A stretch of DNA of 64,000 bases from contig CP136067.1 in the NCBI GenBank assembly GCA_032622095.1, positions 56,277,899 through 56,341,898 on the forward strand, read 5' to 3'. A program made the translations under genes and the position numbers. Source of the stretch: Siphonodentalium dalli (taxonomy: Eukaryota > Mollusca > Scaphopoda > Gadilida > Siphonodentaliidae). Positions 47,967 to 62,500 of this stretch are shown here, piece after piece. Under the pieces are notes generated by a model, which had not been told where the DNA came from, did no database searches, and saw only the letters and a list, made by a program, of their open reading frames with translations. Every line of letters begins with the position of its first letter. The first letter of the stretch is position 1.

Positions 47967-48429
47967 TCTTATGTTACGGGTGCGGGTGTACTCCATCGAT
48001 GCCCCGTTTGTGCGGAGTTAGAAAAGACGGGAAAAGTCGCGTGCGGCGATCTGAATAAACCGATTGTTTTCGTGGTACAATTGGAAAAAGTAGAATTGTA
48101 CCACAAAACTGGAACGATATAGCCATGGTAACTCGGGCCACTGGCCAATCAGGACATGGCTTTTAAGCATAGTTAGGCAAGGTCGTAAATTACAATATAA
48201 TATGTATGACACAGTGGCCATCACACTGATGTCCATTATAAATTTATCCCAAGCTGCCGGAATTCATTCGAACGAAGTCCACAAGAAGATCGATATTTAT
48301 AAACGTCGATATTCCATATAGCCTACATTGACGCTTTGACATAAATTCATTGTGTTGCACAATCTGTTTAGATGGTTTTCCATGTGCATTGTAGTATCTT
48401 ATTAGAAGAAATCGACCCAACGATAGGAG
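47967..48429. other. No gene recognised (inter-array spacer)
   Basis: Unique-looking DNA with short overlapping frames. TAGAATTGTACCAC and GTGGTACAATT form a short inverted pair near 48070-48105. Confidence 0.4.
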
Positions 48430-48600
48430 GGGCGGGTATTTTCGGGACACCGGGATCGACCCTTTTTATTTTTCGGGAATTGGGATCGTCAGATTTAATT
48501 TTCCGGGAATCGGGAACAGAATTCCACCGGGACCCGGGAAAGGTTGAAATTATTTTCCGGGACCCGGGAAATTATCCCCAATTAATCGGGATTTCCATTT
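48430..48600 (+). repeat. CGGGAA-CGGGA repeats, block 1
   Basis: Loose repeats of the type TTTTCCGGGACCCGGGAA at about 30-40-bp spacing (near 48475, 48508, 48530, 48555). A plus-strand frame is open across them (FRESGTEF, FRDPGN), but it is a repeat product. Confidence 0.65.
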
Positions 48601-48867
48601 TTATTCACCACATGAATTTGCATACATCACCTGGACATTTAGGGAATACCTGGTTTGCAGTGGTGTAGATCAGTGTAAAGAGTGATCTGTTGATTCTGTT
48701 CAATGGATTTGCATATAGGTTCGCATTTTATGTCATGTAAAATGATGTAATTGACCAGACAGTAGCCAACAAATCAAAATATAGCATAAAAATACAATAT
48801 ATGTAGGCTACATTGATCTACATTACTTGTGAATATTGTATGTTTTGTCGATACTCTATGTAATATT

Positions 48868-49005
48868 TTAATTCCTGGGAACTGGCTTTTTTTTACTGGG
48901 AACTGGGATTTGCTTTTAATTCCTGGGAGCTGGGAAATGGCATATTTTTTTCCTGGGAACTGGGATTTGCTGATTTATTTCCTGGGAATCTGGGATTGGA
49001 CCCCC
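48868..49005 (+). repeat. CCTGGGAACTGGGA repeats, block 2
   Basis: TTCCTGGGAACTGGGATTTG-like units at about 30-bp spacing, four to five copies, ending in a C-run (49000-49010). Related in form to block 1 but with a T in place of the CpG base. Confidence 0.75.
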
Positions 49006-49009
49006 CCCC

Positions 49010-50085
49010 CCTCAAATAGGACTGTAATTTTTATATTTTATACGCATAAGATGTCTGTCGCCACTAATCTGTCCCAATTATTGAGCTGAATGATACTCAG
49101 CAATAAATAAATTAGACCACTATAAATGGAATGTGTTCCGTCCGGATTCTTTACAAATTTACATTTTAAGCCGATAATTATATTATAGGCCGTGAAGTTC
49201 TGTTGTGATGCCATATTAACATATACAGAGTATTCGTAGATAATTTGTTAACACAGTGCAAAAGTAACAGACACCATATCGAATGATCTGGCGGAAATAT
49301 TCAGATTGAAACTTGGTATTATGTCCAAGTCATAATTTTAACATTCAATGAAACATATAATGAAAACATTTTCACAACGTTCTTGTTTGGTTGCTGTCCT
49401 GACAGACCAGAATTCTACAGTTTACTTATTAAATACAGTAGAATAAGCGCGAAATTTTAATAACAAATAGTGCTTGGAAATCAGCGATGTTGTCAATTTG
49501 AAATAACTATGGTAATTGAAGTTATTAGCCATACTTTATATTTTTTATTGAGGGACACCGGTCGACCAATTTTTAAATGGGGATCACCACCTATATATAT
49601 ACCATTAGCAATGGCATCTCTGTGGATTCTCTTGATACTTTTATATCAATGATATAATCAGTATAAATAATAAGGGGCAGATATAACAAAATGCTGCAAA
49701 AATTAAAAAAAAATGCAACATTTCAGATCCTTTCTTTAGTGATTGGATTCTCACATTCACTTAGAATCATAATTATACCGGTACATTAAAGGTACTCAAT
49801 CCGATAAAACTCCTCTCAACTACTATTTCAATGTCTTCGCGGGTCAAAAATATTTTATTCGAGTTGAGGAAGTCACCCATCAAAGCTCAGATTTGTTAGA
49901 TATCGATTTTAGAAATATATTATTTTTCATTATCGGGAATACTATCTGGCCCAGAACTCAGTCAAAATTGCGTTAAAATTACCACTTGATTTTAGAGTTA
50001 TCCATCCTTGTCTGTTTGAATAGATTTGGAGTACACATCCAGAGCATATTACGGCAGTTATTAGTACTCATTTCGAGTTAATAAG
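49010..50085. other. No gene recognised; ends sharply at array 2
   Basis: AT-rich unique sequence up to 50085. No satellite similarity until the abrupt start of array 2. Confidence 0.45.
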
Positions 50086-50280
50086 AAATTTCAACTGCGT
50101 GGGGCGGCTTTACACTACCAGCGGTCACACTGTCTAGACATATGAATCAACTAATGTGGAGCGTTATCTCTGTAGAGTGTCCTGGTACCTCGAAATTAGG
50201 TAGAAATGCCAATTTATATGAAATCACGACGAATATGTCCAGACCCGTGCTGACCTCGTGCTCTAGAAATCCAGCTGCGT

Positions 50281-52050
50281 GGGGTTAAATTGTAATTAGG
50301 GCGGATGTGTTGACCACAATGACATACCTGCTATGTTCGTGGGTTATGCGTGTGTGGTGTCCTGGAGCCCTAAAAACGGGCAATAATAGCGATCATGTTC
50401 GGTTTGTACATAGAAGTATTGAATTCCGTGATGACCTGCTTTTGCCAAATTTCAACTGCGTGGGTGGTTTTCCACTACCAGCGGTCACACTCTCTACAAA
50501 TATGAATCAACTAATGTGGAGGGTTATCTCTGTAGAGTGTCCTTGTACCTCGAAATTAGGTAGAAATGCCAATTTATATGAAATGACGACGAATATGTCG
50601 GGACCCGTGCTGACCTCGTGCTCTAGAAATCCAGCTGCGTGGGGTTAAATTGTAAATAGGGATGATGTGTTGACCACAATGACATGCCTGATATGTTCGT
50701 GGATTATGCGTGTGTGGTGTCCTGGAGCCCTAAAAACGGGCCATAATAGCGATAATGTTCGGTTTGTACATAGACGTATTGAAGTCCGTGATGACCTGTT
50801 TTTACCAAATTTCAACTGCGTGGGGCGGCTTTACACTACCATCGGTCACACTCTCTACACATATGAATCAACTAATGTGGAGGGTTATCTCTGTAGAGTG
50901 TCCTGGTACCTCGAAATTAGGTAGAAATGCCAATTTATATGAAATCACGAAGAATATGTCGGGACCCGTGCTGACCTCGTGCTCTAGAAATCCAGCTGCG
51001 TGGGGTTAAATTGTAAATATGGCTGATGTGTTGACCACAATGACATGCCTGTTATGTTCGCGGGTTATGCGTGTGTGGTGTCCTGGAGCCCTAAATACGG
51101 GCCATAATAGCGATCATGTTCGGTTTGTACATAGAAGTATTGAAGTCCGTGATGACCTGCTTTTGCCAAATTTCAACTGCGTGGGTGGTTTTCCACTACC
51201 AGCGGTCACACTCTCTACAAATATGCATCAACTAATGTGGAGGGATATGTCTGTAGAGTGTCCTGGTACCTCGAAATTAGGTAGAAATGCCAATCTATAT
51301 GAAATCACGACGAATATGTCCGGACCCGTGCTGACCTCCTGCTCTAGAAATCCAGCTGCTTGGGGTTAAATTGTAATTAGGGCTGATGTGTTGACCACAA
51401 TGACATACCTGATATGTTCGTGGGTTATGCGTGTGTGGTGTCATGGAGCCCTAAAAACGGGCCATAATAGCGATAATGTTCGGTTTGTACATAGACGTAT
51501 TGAAGTCCGTGATGACCTGTTTTAAAAAAATTTCAACTGCGTGGGGCGGCTTTACACTACCAGCGGTCACACTGTCTACACATATGAATCAACTAATGTG
51601 GAGGGTTATCTCTGTAGAGTGTCCTTGTACCTCGAAATTAGGTAGAAATGCCAATTTATATGAAATGACGACGAATATGTCGGGACCCGTGCTGACCTCG
51701 TGCTCTAGAAATCCAGCTGCGTGGGGTTAAATTGTAAATAGGGATGATGTGTTGACCACAATGACATGCCTGATATGTTCGTGGGGTATGCGTGTGTGGT
51801 GTCCTGGAGCCCTAAAAACGGGCCATAATAGCGATAATGTTCGGTTTGTACATAGACGTATTGAAGTCCATGATGACCTGTTTTTACCAAATTTCAACTG
51901 CGTGGGGCGGCTTTACACTACCAGCGGTCACACTGTCTACACATATGAATCAACTAATGTGGAGGGTTATCTTTGTAGAGTGTCCTGGTACCTCGAAATT
52001 AGGTAGAAATGCCAATTTATATGAAATGACGACGAATATGTCGGGACCCG
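50281..52050 (+). repeat. Block P, first copy (partner ~60388-62160)
   Basis: Rare variants shared in the same order: TAATTAGGGCGGATG, TGTCCTTGTACCTCG, GTTCGTGGATTATGCG, and CCTGTTTTAAAAAAATTTC at about 51516 and 61623. The offset is 10107 bp, one base short of 28 monomers. Confidence 0.8.
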
Positions 52051-52088
52051 TGCTGACCTCGTGCTCTAGAAATCCAGCTGCGTGGGGT

Positions 52089-53550
52089 TAAATTGTAAAT
52101 AGGGATGATGTGTTGAACACAATGACATGCCTGTTATGTTCGTGGGTTATGCGTGTGTTGTGTCCTGGAGCCCTAAATACGGGCCATACTAGCGATAATG
52201 TTCGGTTTGTACATAGACGTATTGAAGTCCGTGATGACCTGTTTTTACCAAATTTCAACTGCGTGGGGTGGTTTTCCACTACCAGCGGTCACACTCTCTA
52301 CACATATGCATCAACTAATGTGGAGGGATATGTCTGTAGAGTGTCCTGGTACCTCGAAATTAGGTAGAAATGCCAATTTATATGAAATCACGAAGAATAT
52401 GTCGGGACCCGTGCTGACCTCGTGCTCTAGAAATCCAGCTGCGTGGGGTTAAATTGTAAATATGGCTGATGTGTTGACCACAATTATATACCTGTTATGT
52501 TCGTGGGTTATGCGTGTGGAGTGTCCTGGAGCCCTAAAAACGGGCCATAATAGCGATAATGTTTGGTTTGTACATAGACGTATTGAAGTCCGTGATGACC
52601 TGTTTTTACCAAATTTCAACTACGTGGGGTGGTTTTCTACTACCAGCGGTCACACTCTCTACACATATGCATCAACTAATATGGAGGGATATCTCTGTAG
52701 AGTGTCCTGGTACCTCGAAATTAGGTAGAAATGCCAATTTATATGAAATCACGACGAATATGTCCAGACCCGTGCTGACCTCGTGCTCTAGAAATCCAGC
52801 TGCGTGGGGTTAAATTGTAAATAGGGCTGATGTGTTGACCACAATGACATGCCTGTTATGTTCGCGGGTTATGCGTGTGTGGTGTCCTGGAGCCCTAAAA
52901 ACGGGCCATAATAGCGATCATGTTCGGTTTGTACATAGACGTATTGAAGTCCGTGATGACCTGCTTTTGCCAAATTTCAACTGCGTGGGTGGTTTTCCAC
53001 TACCAGCGGTCACACTCTCTACAAATATGCATCAACTAATGTGGAGGGATATGTCTGTAGAGTGTCCTGGTACCTCCAAATTAGGTAGAAATGCCAATTT
53101 ATATGAAATCACGACGAATATGTCGGGACCCGTGCTGACCTCGTGCTCTAGAAATCCAGCTGCGTGGGGTTAAATTGTAAATAGGGATGATGAGTTGACC
53201 ACAATTACATGCCTGATATGTTCGTGGGTTATGCGTGTGTGGTGTCCTGGAGCCCTAAAAACGGGCCATAATATAGCGATAATGTTCGGTTTGTACATAG
53301 ACGTATTGAAGTCCGTGATGACCTGTTTTTACCAAATTTCAACTGCGTGGGGCGGCTTTACACTACCAGCGGTCACACTGTCTACACATATGAATCAACT
53401 AATGTGGAGGGTTATCTCTGTAGAGTGTCCTGGTACCTCGAAATTAGGTAGAAATGCCAATTTATATGAAATCACGACGAATATGTCGGGACCCGTGCTG
53501 ACCTCGTGCTCTAGAAATCCAGCTGCGTGGGGTTAAATTGTAAATAGGGA
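52089..53550 (+). repeat. Block Q, first copy (partner ~58226-59687)
   Basis: Shared rare variants: GTGTTGAACACAATG, GCGTGTGTTGTGTCC, CAATTATATACCTG, TTCAACTACGTGGGG, CCTCCAAATTAGG and GATGATGAGTTGACC. The offset is 6137 bp, exactly 17 monomers. One visible difference is GCGTGGAGTTAAATT in the second copy. Confidence 0.85.
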
Positions 53551-56500
53551 TGATGTGTTGACCACAATGACATGCCTGATATGTTCGTGGGTTATGCGTG
53601 TGTGGTGTCCTGGAGCCCTAAAAACGGGCCATAATAGCGATAATGTTCGGTTTGTACATAGACGTATTGAAGTCCGTGATGACCTGTTTTTACCAAATTT
53701 CAACTGCGTGGGGCGGCTTTACACTACCAGCGGTCACACTGTCTACACATATGAATCAACTGATGTGGAGGGTTATCTATGTAGAGTGTCCTGGTACCTC
53801 GAAATTAGGTAGAAATGCCAATTTATATGAAATCACGACGAATATGTCGGGACCCGTGCTGACCTCGTGCTCTAGAAATCCAGCTGCGTGGGGTTAAATT
53901 GTAAATAGGGATGATGTGTTGACCACAATGACATGCCTGTTATGTTCGTGGGTTATGCGTGTGTGGTGTCCTGGAGCCCTAAACACGGGCCATAATAGCG
54001 ATAATGTTCGGTTTGTACATAGACGTATTGAAGTCCGTGATGACCTGTTTTTACCAAATTTCAACTGCGTGGGGTGGTTTTCCACTACCAGCGGTCACAC
54101 TCTCTACACATATGCATCAACTAATGTGGAGGGATATCTCTGTAGAGTGTCCTGGTACCTCGAAATTAGGTAGAAATGCCAATTTATATGAAATCACGAC
54201 GAATATGTCGGGACCCGTGCTGACCTCGTGCTCTAGAAATCCAGCTGCGTGGGGTTAAATTGTAAATACGGCTGATGTGTTGACCACAATGACATGCCTG
54301 TTATGTTCGCGGGTTATGCGTGTGTGGTGTCCTGGAGCCCTAAAAACGGGCCATAATAGCGATCATGTTCGGTTTGTACATAGACGTATTGAAGTCCGTG
54401 ATGACCTGCTTTTGCCAAATTTCAACTGCGTGGGTGGTTTTCCACTACCAGCGGTCACACTCTCTACAAATATGCATCAACTAATGTGGAGGGATATGTC
54501 TGTAGAGTGTCCTGGTACCTCCAAATTAGGTAGAAATGCCAATTTATATGAAATCACGACGAATATGTCGGGACCCGTGCTGACCTCGTGCTCTAGAAAT
54601 CCAGCTGCGTGGGGTTAAATTGTAAATAGGGATGACGTGTTGACCACAATGACATGCCTGATATGTTCGTGGGTTATGCGTGTGTGGTGTCCTGGAGCCC
54701 TAAAAACGGGCCATAATAGCGATAATGTTCGGTTTGTACATAGACGTATTGAAGTCCGTGATGACCTGTTTTTACCAAATTTCAACTGCGTGGGGCGGCT
54801 TTACACTACCAGCGGTCACACTGTCTACACATATGAATCAACTGATGTGGAGGGTTATCTATGTAGAGTGTCCTGGTACCTCGAAATTAGGTAGAAATGC
54901 CAATTTATATGAAATCACGACGAATATGTCGGGACCCGTGCTGACCTCGTGCTCTAGAAATCCAGCTGCGTGGGGTTAAATTGTAAATAGGGATGACGTG
55001 TTGACCACAATGACATGCCTGATATGTTCGTGGGTTATGCGTGTGTGGTGTCCTGGAGCCCTAAAAACGGGCCATAATAGCGATAATGTTCGGTTTGTAC
55101 ATAGACGTATTGAAGTCCGTGATGACCTGTTTTTACCAAATTTCAACTGCGTGGGGCGGCTTTACACTACCAGCGGTCACACTGTCTACACATATGAATC
55201 AACTGATGTGGAGGGTTATCTATGTAGAGTGTCCTGGTACCTCGAAATTAGGTAGAAATGCCAATTTATATGAAATCACGACGAATATGTCGGGACCCGT
55301 GCTGACCTCGTGCTCTAGAAATCCAGCTGCGTGGGGTTAAATTGTAAATAGGGATGATGTGTTGACCACAATGACATGCCTGTTATGTTCGTGGGTTATG
55401 CGTGTGTGGTGTCCTGGAGCCCTAAACACGGGCCATAATAGCGATAATGTTCGGTTTGTACATAGACGTATTGAAGTCCGTGATGACCTGTTTTTACCAA
55501 ATTTCAACTGCGTGGGGTGGTTTTCCACTACCAGCGGTCACACTCTCTACACATATGCATCAACTAATGTGGAGGGATATCTCTGTAGAGTGTCCTGGTA
55601 CCTCGAAATTAGGTAGAAATGCCAATTTATATGAAATCACGACGAATATGTCGGGACCCGTGCTGACCTCGTGCTCTAGAAATCCAGCTGCGTGGGGTTA
55701 AATTGTAAATACGGCTGATGTGTTGACCACAATGACATGCCTGTTATGTTCGTGGGTTATGCGTGTTTGGTGTCCTGGAACCCTAAAAACGGGCCATAAT
55801 AGCGATAATGTTCGGTTTGTACATAGACGTATTGAAGTACGTGATGACATACTTTTACCAAATTTCAACTGCGTGGGGTGGTTTTCCACTACCAGCGGTC
55901 ACACTGTCTACACATATGAATCAAGTAATGTGGAGGGTTATCTCTGTAGAGTGTCCTGGTACCTCGAAATTAGGTAGAAATGCCAATTTATATGAAATCA
56001 CGACGAATATGTCGGGACCCGTGCTGACCTCGTGCTCTAGAAATCCAGCTGCGTGGGGTTAAATTGTAAATAGGGATGATGTGTTGACCACAATGACATG
56101 CCTGATATGTTCGTGGGTTATGCGTGTGTGGTGTCCTGGAGCCCTAAAAACGGGCCATAATAGCGATAATGTTCGGTTTGTACATAGACGTATTGAAGTC
56201 CGTGATGACCTGCTTTTGCCAAATTTCAACTGCGTGGGTGGTTTTCCACTACCAGCGGTCACACTCTCTACACATATGCATCAACTAATGTGGAGGGATA
56301 TCTCTGTAGAGTGTCCTGGTACCTCGAAATTAGGTAGAAATGCCAATTTATATGAAATCACGACGAATATGTCGGGACCCGTGCTGACCTCGTGCTCTAG
56401 AAATCCAGCTGCGTGGGGTTAAATTGTAAATACGGCTGATGTGTTGACCACAATGACATGCCTGTTATGTTCGTGGGTTATGCGTGTTTGGTGTCCTGGA

Positions 56501-59500
56501 ACCCTAAAAACGGGCCATAATAGCGATAATGTTCGGTTTGTACATAGACGTATTGAAGTACGTGATGACATACTTTTACCAAATTTCAACTGCGTGGGGT
56601 GGTTTTCCACTACCAGCGGTCACACTGTCTACACATATGAATCAACTAATGTGGAGGGTTATCTCTGTAGAGTGTCCTGGTACCTCGAAATTAGGTAGAA
56701 ATGCCAATTTATATGAAATCACGACGAATATGTCGGGACCCGTGCTGACCTCGTGCTCTAGAAATCCAGCTGCGTGGGGTTAAATTGTAAATAGGGATGA
56801 TGTGTTGACCACAATGACATGCCTGATATGTTCGTGGGTTATGCGTGTGTGGTGTCCTGGAGCCCTAAAAACGGGCCATAATAGCGATAATGTTCGGTTT
56901 GTACATAGACGTATTGAAGTCCGTGATGACCTGTTTTTACCAAATTTCAACTGCGTGGGGCGGCTTTACACTACCAGCGGTCACACTGTCTACACATATG
57001 AATCAACTGATGTGGAGGGTTATCTATGTAGAGTGTCCTGGTACCTCGAAATTAGGTAGAAATGCCAATTTATATGAAATCACGACGAATATGTCGGGAC
57101 CCGTGCTGACCTCGTGCTCTAGAAATCCAGCTGCGTGGGGTTAAATTGTAAATAGGGATGATGTGTTGACCACAATGACATGCCTGTTATGTTCGTGGGT
57201 TATGCGTGTGTGGTGTCCTGGAGCCCTAAACACGGGCCATAATAGCGATAATGTTCGGTTTGTACATAGACGTATTGAAGTCCGTGATGACCTGTTTTTA
57301 CCAAATTTCAACTGCGTGGGGTGGTTTTCCACTACCAGCGGTCACACTCTCTACACATATGCATCAACTAATGTGGAGGGATATCTATGTAGAGTGTCCT
57401 GGTACCTCGAAATTAGGTAGAAATGCCAATTTATATGAAATCACGACGAATATGTCGGGACCCGTGCTGACCTCGTGCTCTAGAAATCCAGCTGCGTGGG
57501 GTTAAATTGTAAATACGGCTGATGTGTTGACCACAATGACATGCCTGTTATGTTCGCGGGTTATGCGTGTGTGGCGTCCTGGAGCCCTAAAAACGGGCCA
57601 TAATAGCGATCATGTTCGGTTTGTACATAGACGTATTGAAGTCCGTGATGACCTGCTTTTGCCAAATTTCAACTGCGTGGGTGGTTTTCCACTACCAGCG
57701 GTCACACTCTCTACAAATATGCATCAACTAATGTGGAGGGATATGTCTGTAGAGTGTCCTGGTACCTCCAAATTAGGTAGAAATGCCAATTTATATGAAA
57801 TCACGACGAATATGTCGGGACCCGTGCTGACCTCGTGCTCTAGAAATCCAGCTGCGTGGGGTTAAATTGTAAATAGGGATGATGAGTTGACCACAATGAC
57901 ATGCCTGATATGTTCGTGGGTTATGCGTGTGTGGTGTCCTGGAGCCCTAAAAACGGGCCATAATATAGCGATAATGTTCGGTTTGTACATAGACGTATTG
58001 AAGTCCGTGATGACCTGTTTTTACCAAATTTCAACTGCGTGGGGCGGCTTTACACTACCAGCGGTCACACTGTCTACACATATGAATCAACTAATGTGGA
58101 GGGTTGTCTCTGTAGAGTGTCCTGGTACCTCGAAATTAGGTAGAAATGCCAATTTATATGAAATCACGACGAATATGTCGGGACCCGTGCTGACCTCGTG
58201 CTCTAGAAATCCAGCTGCGTGGGGTTAAATTGTAAATAGGGATGATGTGTTGAACACAATGACATGCCTGTTATGTTCGTGGGTTATGCGTGTGTTGTGT
58301 CCTGGAGCCCTAAATACGGGCCATACTAGCGATAATGTTCGGTTTGTACATAGACGTATTGAAGTCCGTGATGACCTGTTTTTACCAAATTTCAACTGCG
58401 TGGGGTGGTTTTCCACTACCAGCGGTCACACTCTCTACACATATGCATCAACTAATGTGGAGGGATATGTCTGTAGAGTGTCCTGGTACCTCGAAATTAG
58501 GTAGAAATGCCAATTTATATGAAATCACGAAGAATATGTCGGGACCCGTGCTGACCTCGTGCTCTAGAAATCCAGCTGCGTGGGGTTAAATTGTAAATAT
58601 GGCTGATGTGTTGACCACAATTATATACCTGTTATGTTCGTGGGTTATGCGTGTGGAGTGTCCTGGAGCCCTAAAAACGGGCCATAATAGCGATAATGTT
58701 TGGTTTGTACATAGACGTATTGAAGTCCGTGATGACCTGTTTTTACCAAATTTCAACTACGTGGGGTGGTTTTCTACTACCAGCGGTCACACTCTCTACA
58801 CATATGCATCAACTAATATGGAGGGATATCTCTGTAGAGTGTCCTGGTACCTCGAAATTAGGTAGAAATGCCAATTTATATGAAATCACGACGAATATGT
58901 CCAGACCCGTGCTGACCTCGTGCTCTAGAAATCCAGCTGCGTGGGGTTAAATTGTAAATAGGGCTGATGTGTTGACCACAATGACATGCCTGTTATGTTC
59001 GCGGGTTATGCGTGTGTGGTGTCCTGGAGCCCTAAAAACGGGCCATAATAGCGATCATGTTCGGTTTGTACATAGACGTATTGAAGTCCGTGATGACCTG
59101 CTTTTGCCAAATTTCAACTGCGTGGGTGGTTTTCCACTACCAGCGGTCACACTCTCTACAAATATGCATCAACTAATGTGGAGGGATATGTCTGTAGAGT
59201 GTCCTGGTACCTCCAAATTAGGTAGAAATGCCAATTTATATGAAATCACGACGAATATGTCGGGACCCGTGCTGACCTCGTGCTCTAGAAATCCAGCTGC
59301 GTGGAGTTAAATTGTAAATAGGGATGATGAGTTGACCACAATTACATGCCTGATATGTTCGTGGGTTATGCGTGTGTGGTGTCCTGGAGCCCTAAAAACG
59401 GGCCATAATATAGCGATAATGTTCGGTTTGTACATAGACGTATTGAAGTCCGTGATGACCTGTTTTTACCAAATTTCAACTGCGTGGGGCGGCTTTACAC

Positions 59501-62500
59501 TACCAGCGGTCACACTGTCTACACATATGAATCAACTAATGTGGAGGGTTATCTATGTAGAGTGTCCTGGTACCTCGAAATTAGGTAGAAATGCCAATTT
59601 ATATGAAATCACGACGAATATGTCGGGACCCGTGCTGACCTCGTGCTCTAGAAATCCAGCTGCGTGGGGTTAAATTGTAAATAGGGATGATGTGTTGACC
59701 ACAATGACATGCCTGTTATGTTCGTGGGTTATGCGTGTGTGGTGTTCTGGAGCCCTAAACACGGGCCATAATAGCGATAATGTTCGGTTTGTACATAGAC
59801 GTATTGAAGTCCGTGATGACCTGTTTTTACCAAATTTCAACTGCGTGGGGTGGTTTTCCACTACCAGCGGTCACACTCTCTACACATATGCATCAACTAA
59901 TGTGGAGGGATATCTCTGTAGAGTGTCCTGGTACCTCGAAATTAGGTAGAAATGCCAATTTATATGAAATCACGACGAATATGTCGGGACCCGTGCTGAC
60001 CTCGTGCTCTAGAAATCCAGCTGCGTGGGGTTAAATTGTAAATACGGCTGATGTGTTGACCACAATGACATGCCTGTTATGTTCGTGGGTTATGCGTGTT
60101 TGGTGTCCTGGAACCCTAAAAACGGGCCATAATAGCGATAATGTTCGGTTTGTACATAGACGTATTGAAGTACGTGATGACATACTTTTACCAAATTTCA
60201 ACTGCGTGGGGTGGTTTTCCACTACCAGCGGTCACACTCTCTACAAATATGAATCAACTAATGTGGAGGGATATCTCTGTAGAGTGTCCTGGTACCTCGA
60301 AATTAGGTAGAAATGCCAATCTATATGAAATCACGACGAATATGTCGGGACCCGTGCTGACCTCGTGCACTAGAAATCCAGCTGCGTGGGGTTAAATTGT
60401 AATTAGGGCGGATGTGTTGACTACAATGACATACCTGCTATGTTCGTGGGTTATGCGTGTGTGGTGTCCTGGAGCCCTAAAAACGGGCAATAATAGCGAT
60501 CATGTTCGGTTTGTACATAGAAGTATTGAATTCCGTGATGACCTGCTTTTGCCAAATTTCAACTGCGTGGGTGGTTTTCCACTACCAGCGGTCACACTCT
60601 CTACAAATATGAATCAACTAATGTGGAGGGTTATCTCTGTAGAGTGTCCTTGTACCTCGAAATTAGGTAGAAATGCCAATTTATATGAAATGACGACGAA
60701 TATGTCGGGACCCGTGCTGACCTCGTGCTCTAGAAATCCAGCTGCGTGGGGTTAAATTGTAAATAGGGATGATGTGTTGACCACAATGACATGCCTGATA
60801 TGTTCGTGGATTATGCGTGTGTGGTGTCCTGGAGCCCTAAAAACGGGCCATAATAGCGATAATGTTCGGTTTGTACATAGACGTATTGAAGTCCGTGATG
60901 ACCTGTTTTTACCAAATTTCAACTGCGTGGGGCGGCTTTACACTACCATCGGTCACACTGTCTACACATATGAATCAACTAATGTGGAGGGTTATCTCTG
61001 TAGAGTGTCCTGGTACCTCGAAATTAGGTAGAAATGCCAATTTATATGAAATCACGAAGAATATGTCCGGACCCGTGCTGACCTCGTGCTCTAGAAATCC
61101 AGCTGCGTGGGGTTAAATTGTAAATATGGCTGATGTGTTGACCACAATGACATGCCTGTTATGTTCGCGGGTTATGCGTGTGTGGTGTCCTGGAGCCCTA
61201 AATACGGGCCATAATAGCGATCATGTTCGGTTTGTACATAGAAGTATTGAAGTCCGTGATGACATGCTTTCGCCAAATTTCAACTGCGTGGGTGGTTTTC
61301 CACTACCAGTGGTCACACTCTCTACAAATATGCATCAACTAATGTGGAGGGATATGTCTGTAGAGTGTCCTGGTACCTCGAAATTAGGTAGAAATGCCAA
61401 TCTATATGAAATCACGACGAATATGTCCGGACCCGTGCTGACCTCCTGCTCTAGAAATCCAGCTGCTTGGGGTTAAATTGTAATTAGGGCTGATGTGTTG
61501 ACCACAATGACATACCTGATATGTTCGTGGGTTATGCGTGTGTGGTGTCATGGAGCCCTAAAAACGGGCCATAATAGCGATAATGTTCGGTTTGTACATA
61601 GACGTATTGAAGTCCGTGATGACCTGTTTTAAAAAAATTTCAACTGCGTGGGGCGGCTTTACACTACCAGCGGTCACACTGTCTACACATATGAATCAAC
61701 TAATGTGGAGGGTTATCTCTGTAGAGTGTCCTTGTACCTCGAAATTAGGTAGAAATGCCAATTTATATGAAATGACGACGAATATGTCGGGACCCGTGCT
61801 GACCTCGTGCTCTAGAAATCCAGCTGCGTGGGGTTAAATTGTAAATAGGGATGATGTGTTGACCACAATGACATGCCTGATATGTTCGTGGGTTATGCGT
61901 GTGTGGTGTCCTGGAGCCCTAAAAACAGGCCATAATAGCGATAATGTTCGGTTTGTACATAGACGTATTGAAGTCCGTGATGACCTGTTTTTACCAAATT
62001 TCAACTGCGTGGGGCGGCTTTACACTACCAGCGGTCACACTGTCTACACATATGAATCAACTAATGTGGAGGGTTATCTCTGTAGAGTGTCCTGGTACCT
62101 CGAAATTAGGTAGAAATGCCAATTTATATGAAATCACGACGAATATGTCGGGACCCGTGCTGACCTCGTGCTCTAGAAATCCAGCTGCGTGGGGTTAAAT
62201 TGTAAATAGGGATGATGTGTTGACCACAATGACATGCCTGTTATGTTCGTGGGTTATGCGTGTGTGGTGTCCTGGAGCCCTAAAAACGGGCCATAATAGC
62301 GATAATGTTCGGTTTGTACATAGACGTATTGAAGTCCGTGATGACCTGTTTTTACCAAATTTTAACTGCGTGGGGTAGTTTTCCACTACCAGCGGTCACA
62401 CTCTCTACACATATGCATCAACTAATGTGGAGGGATATCTCTGTAGAGTGTCCTGGTACCTCGAAATTAGGTAGAAATGCCAATTTATATGAAATCAAGA

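Noticed and set aside
46890-50085. A gene in the spacer between the two arrays
   Set aside because: All frames are under 100 codons, overlap MITEs or CGGGAA repeats, and carry no recognised motif.
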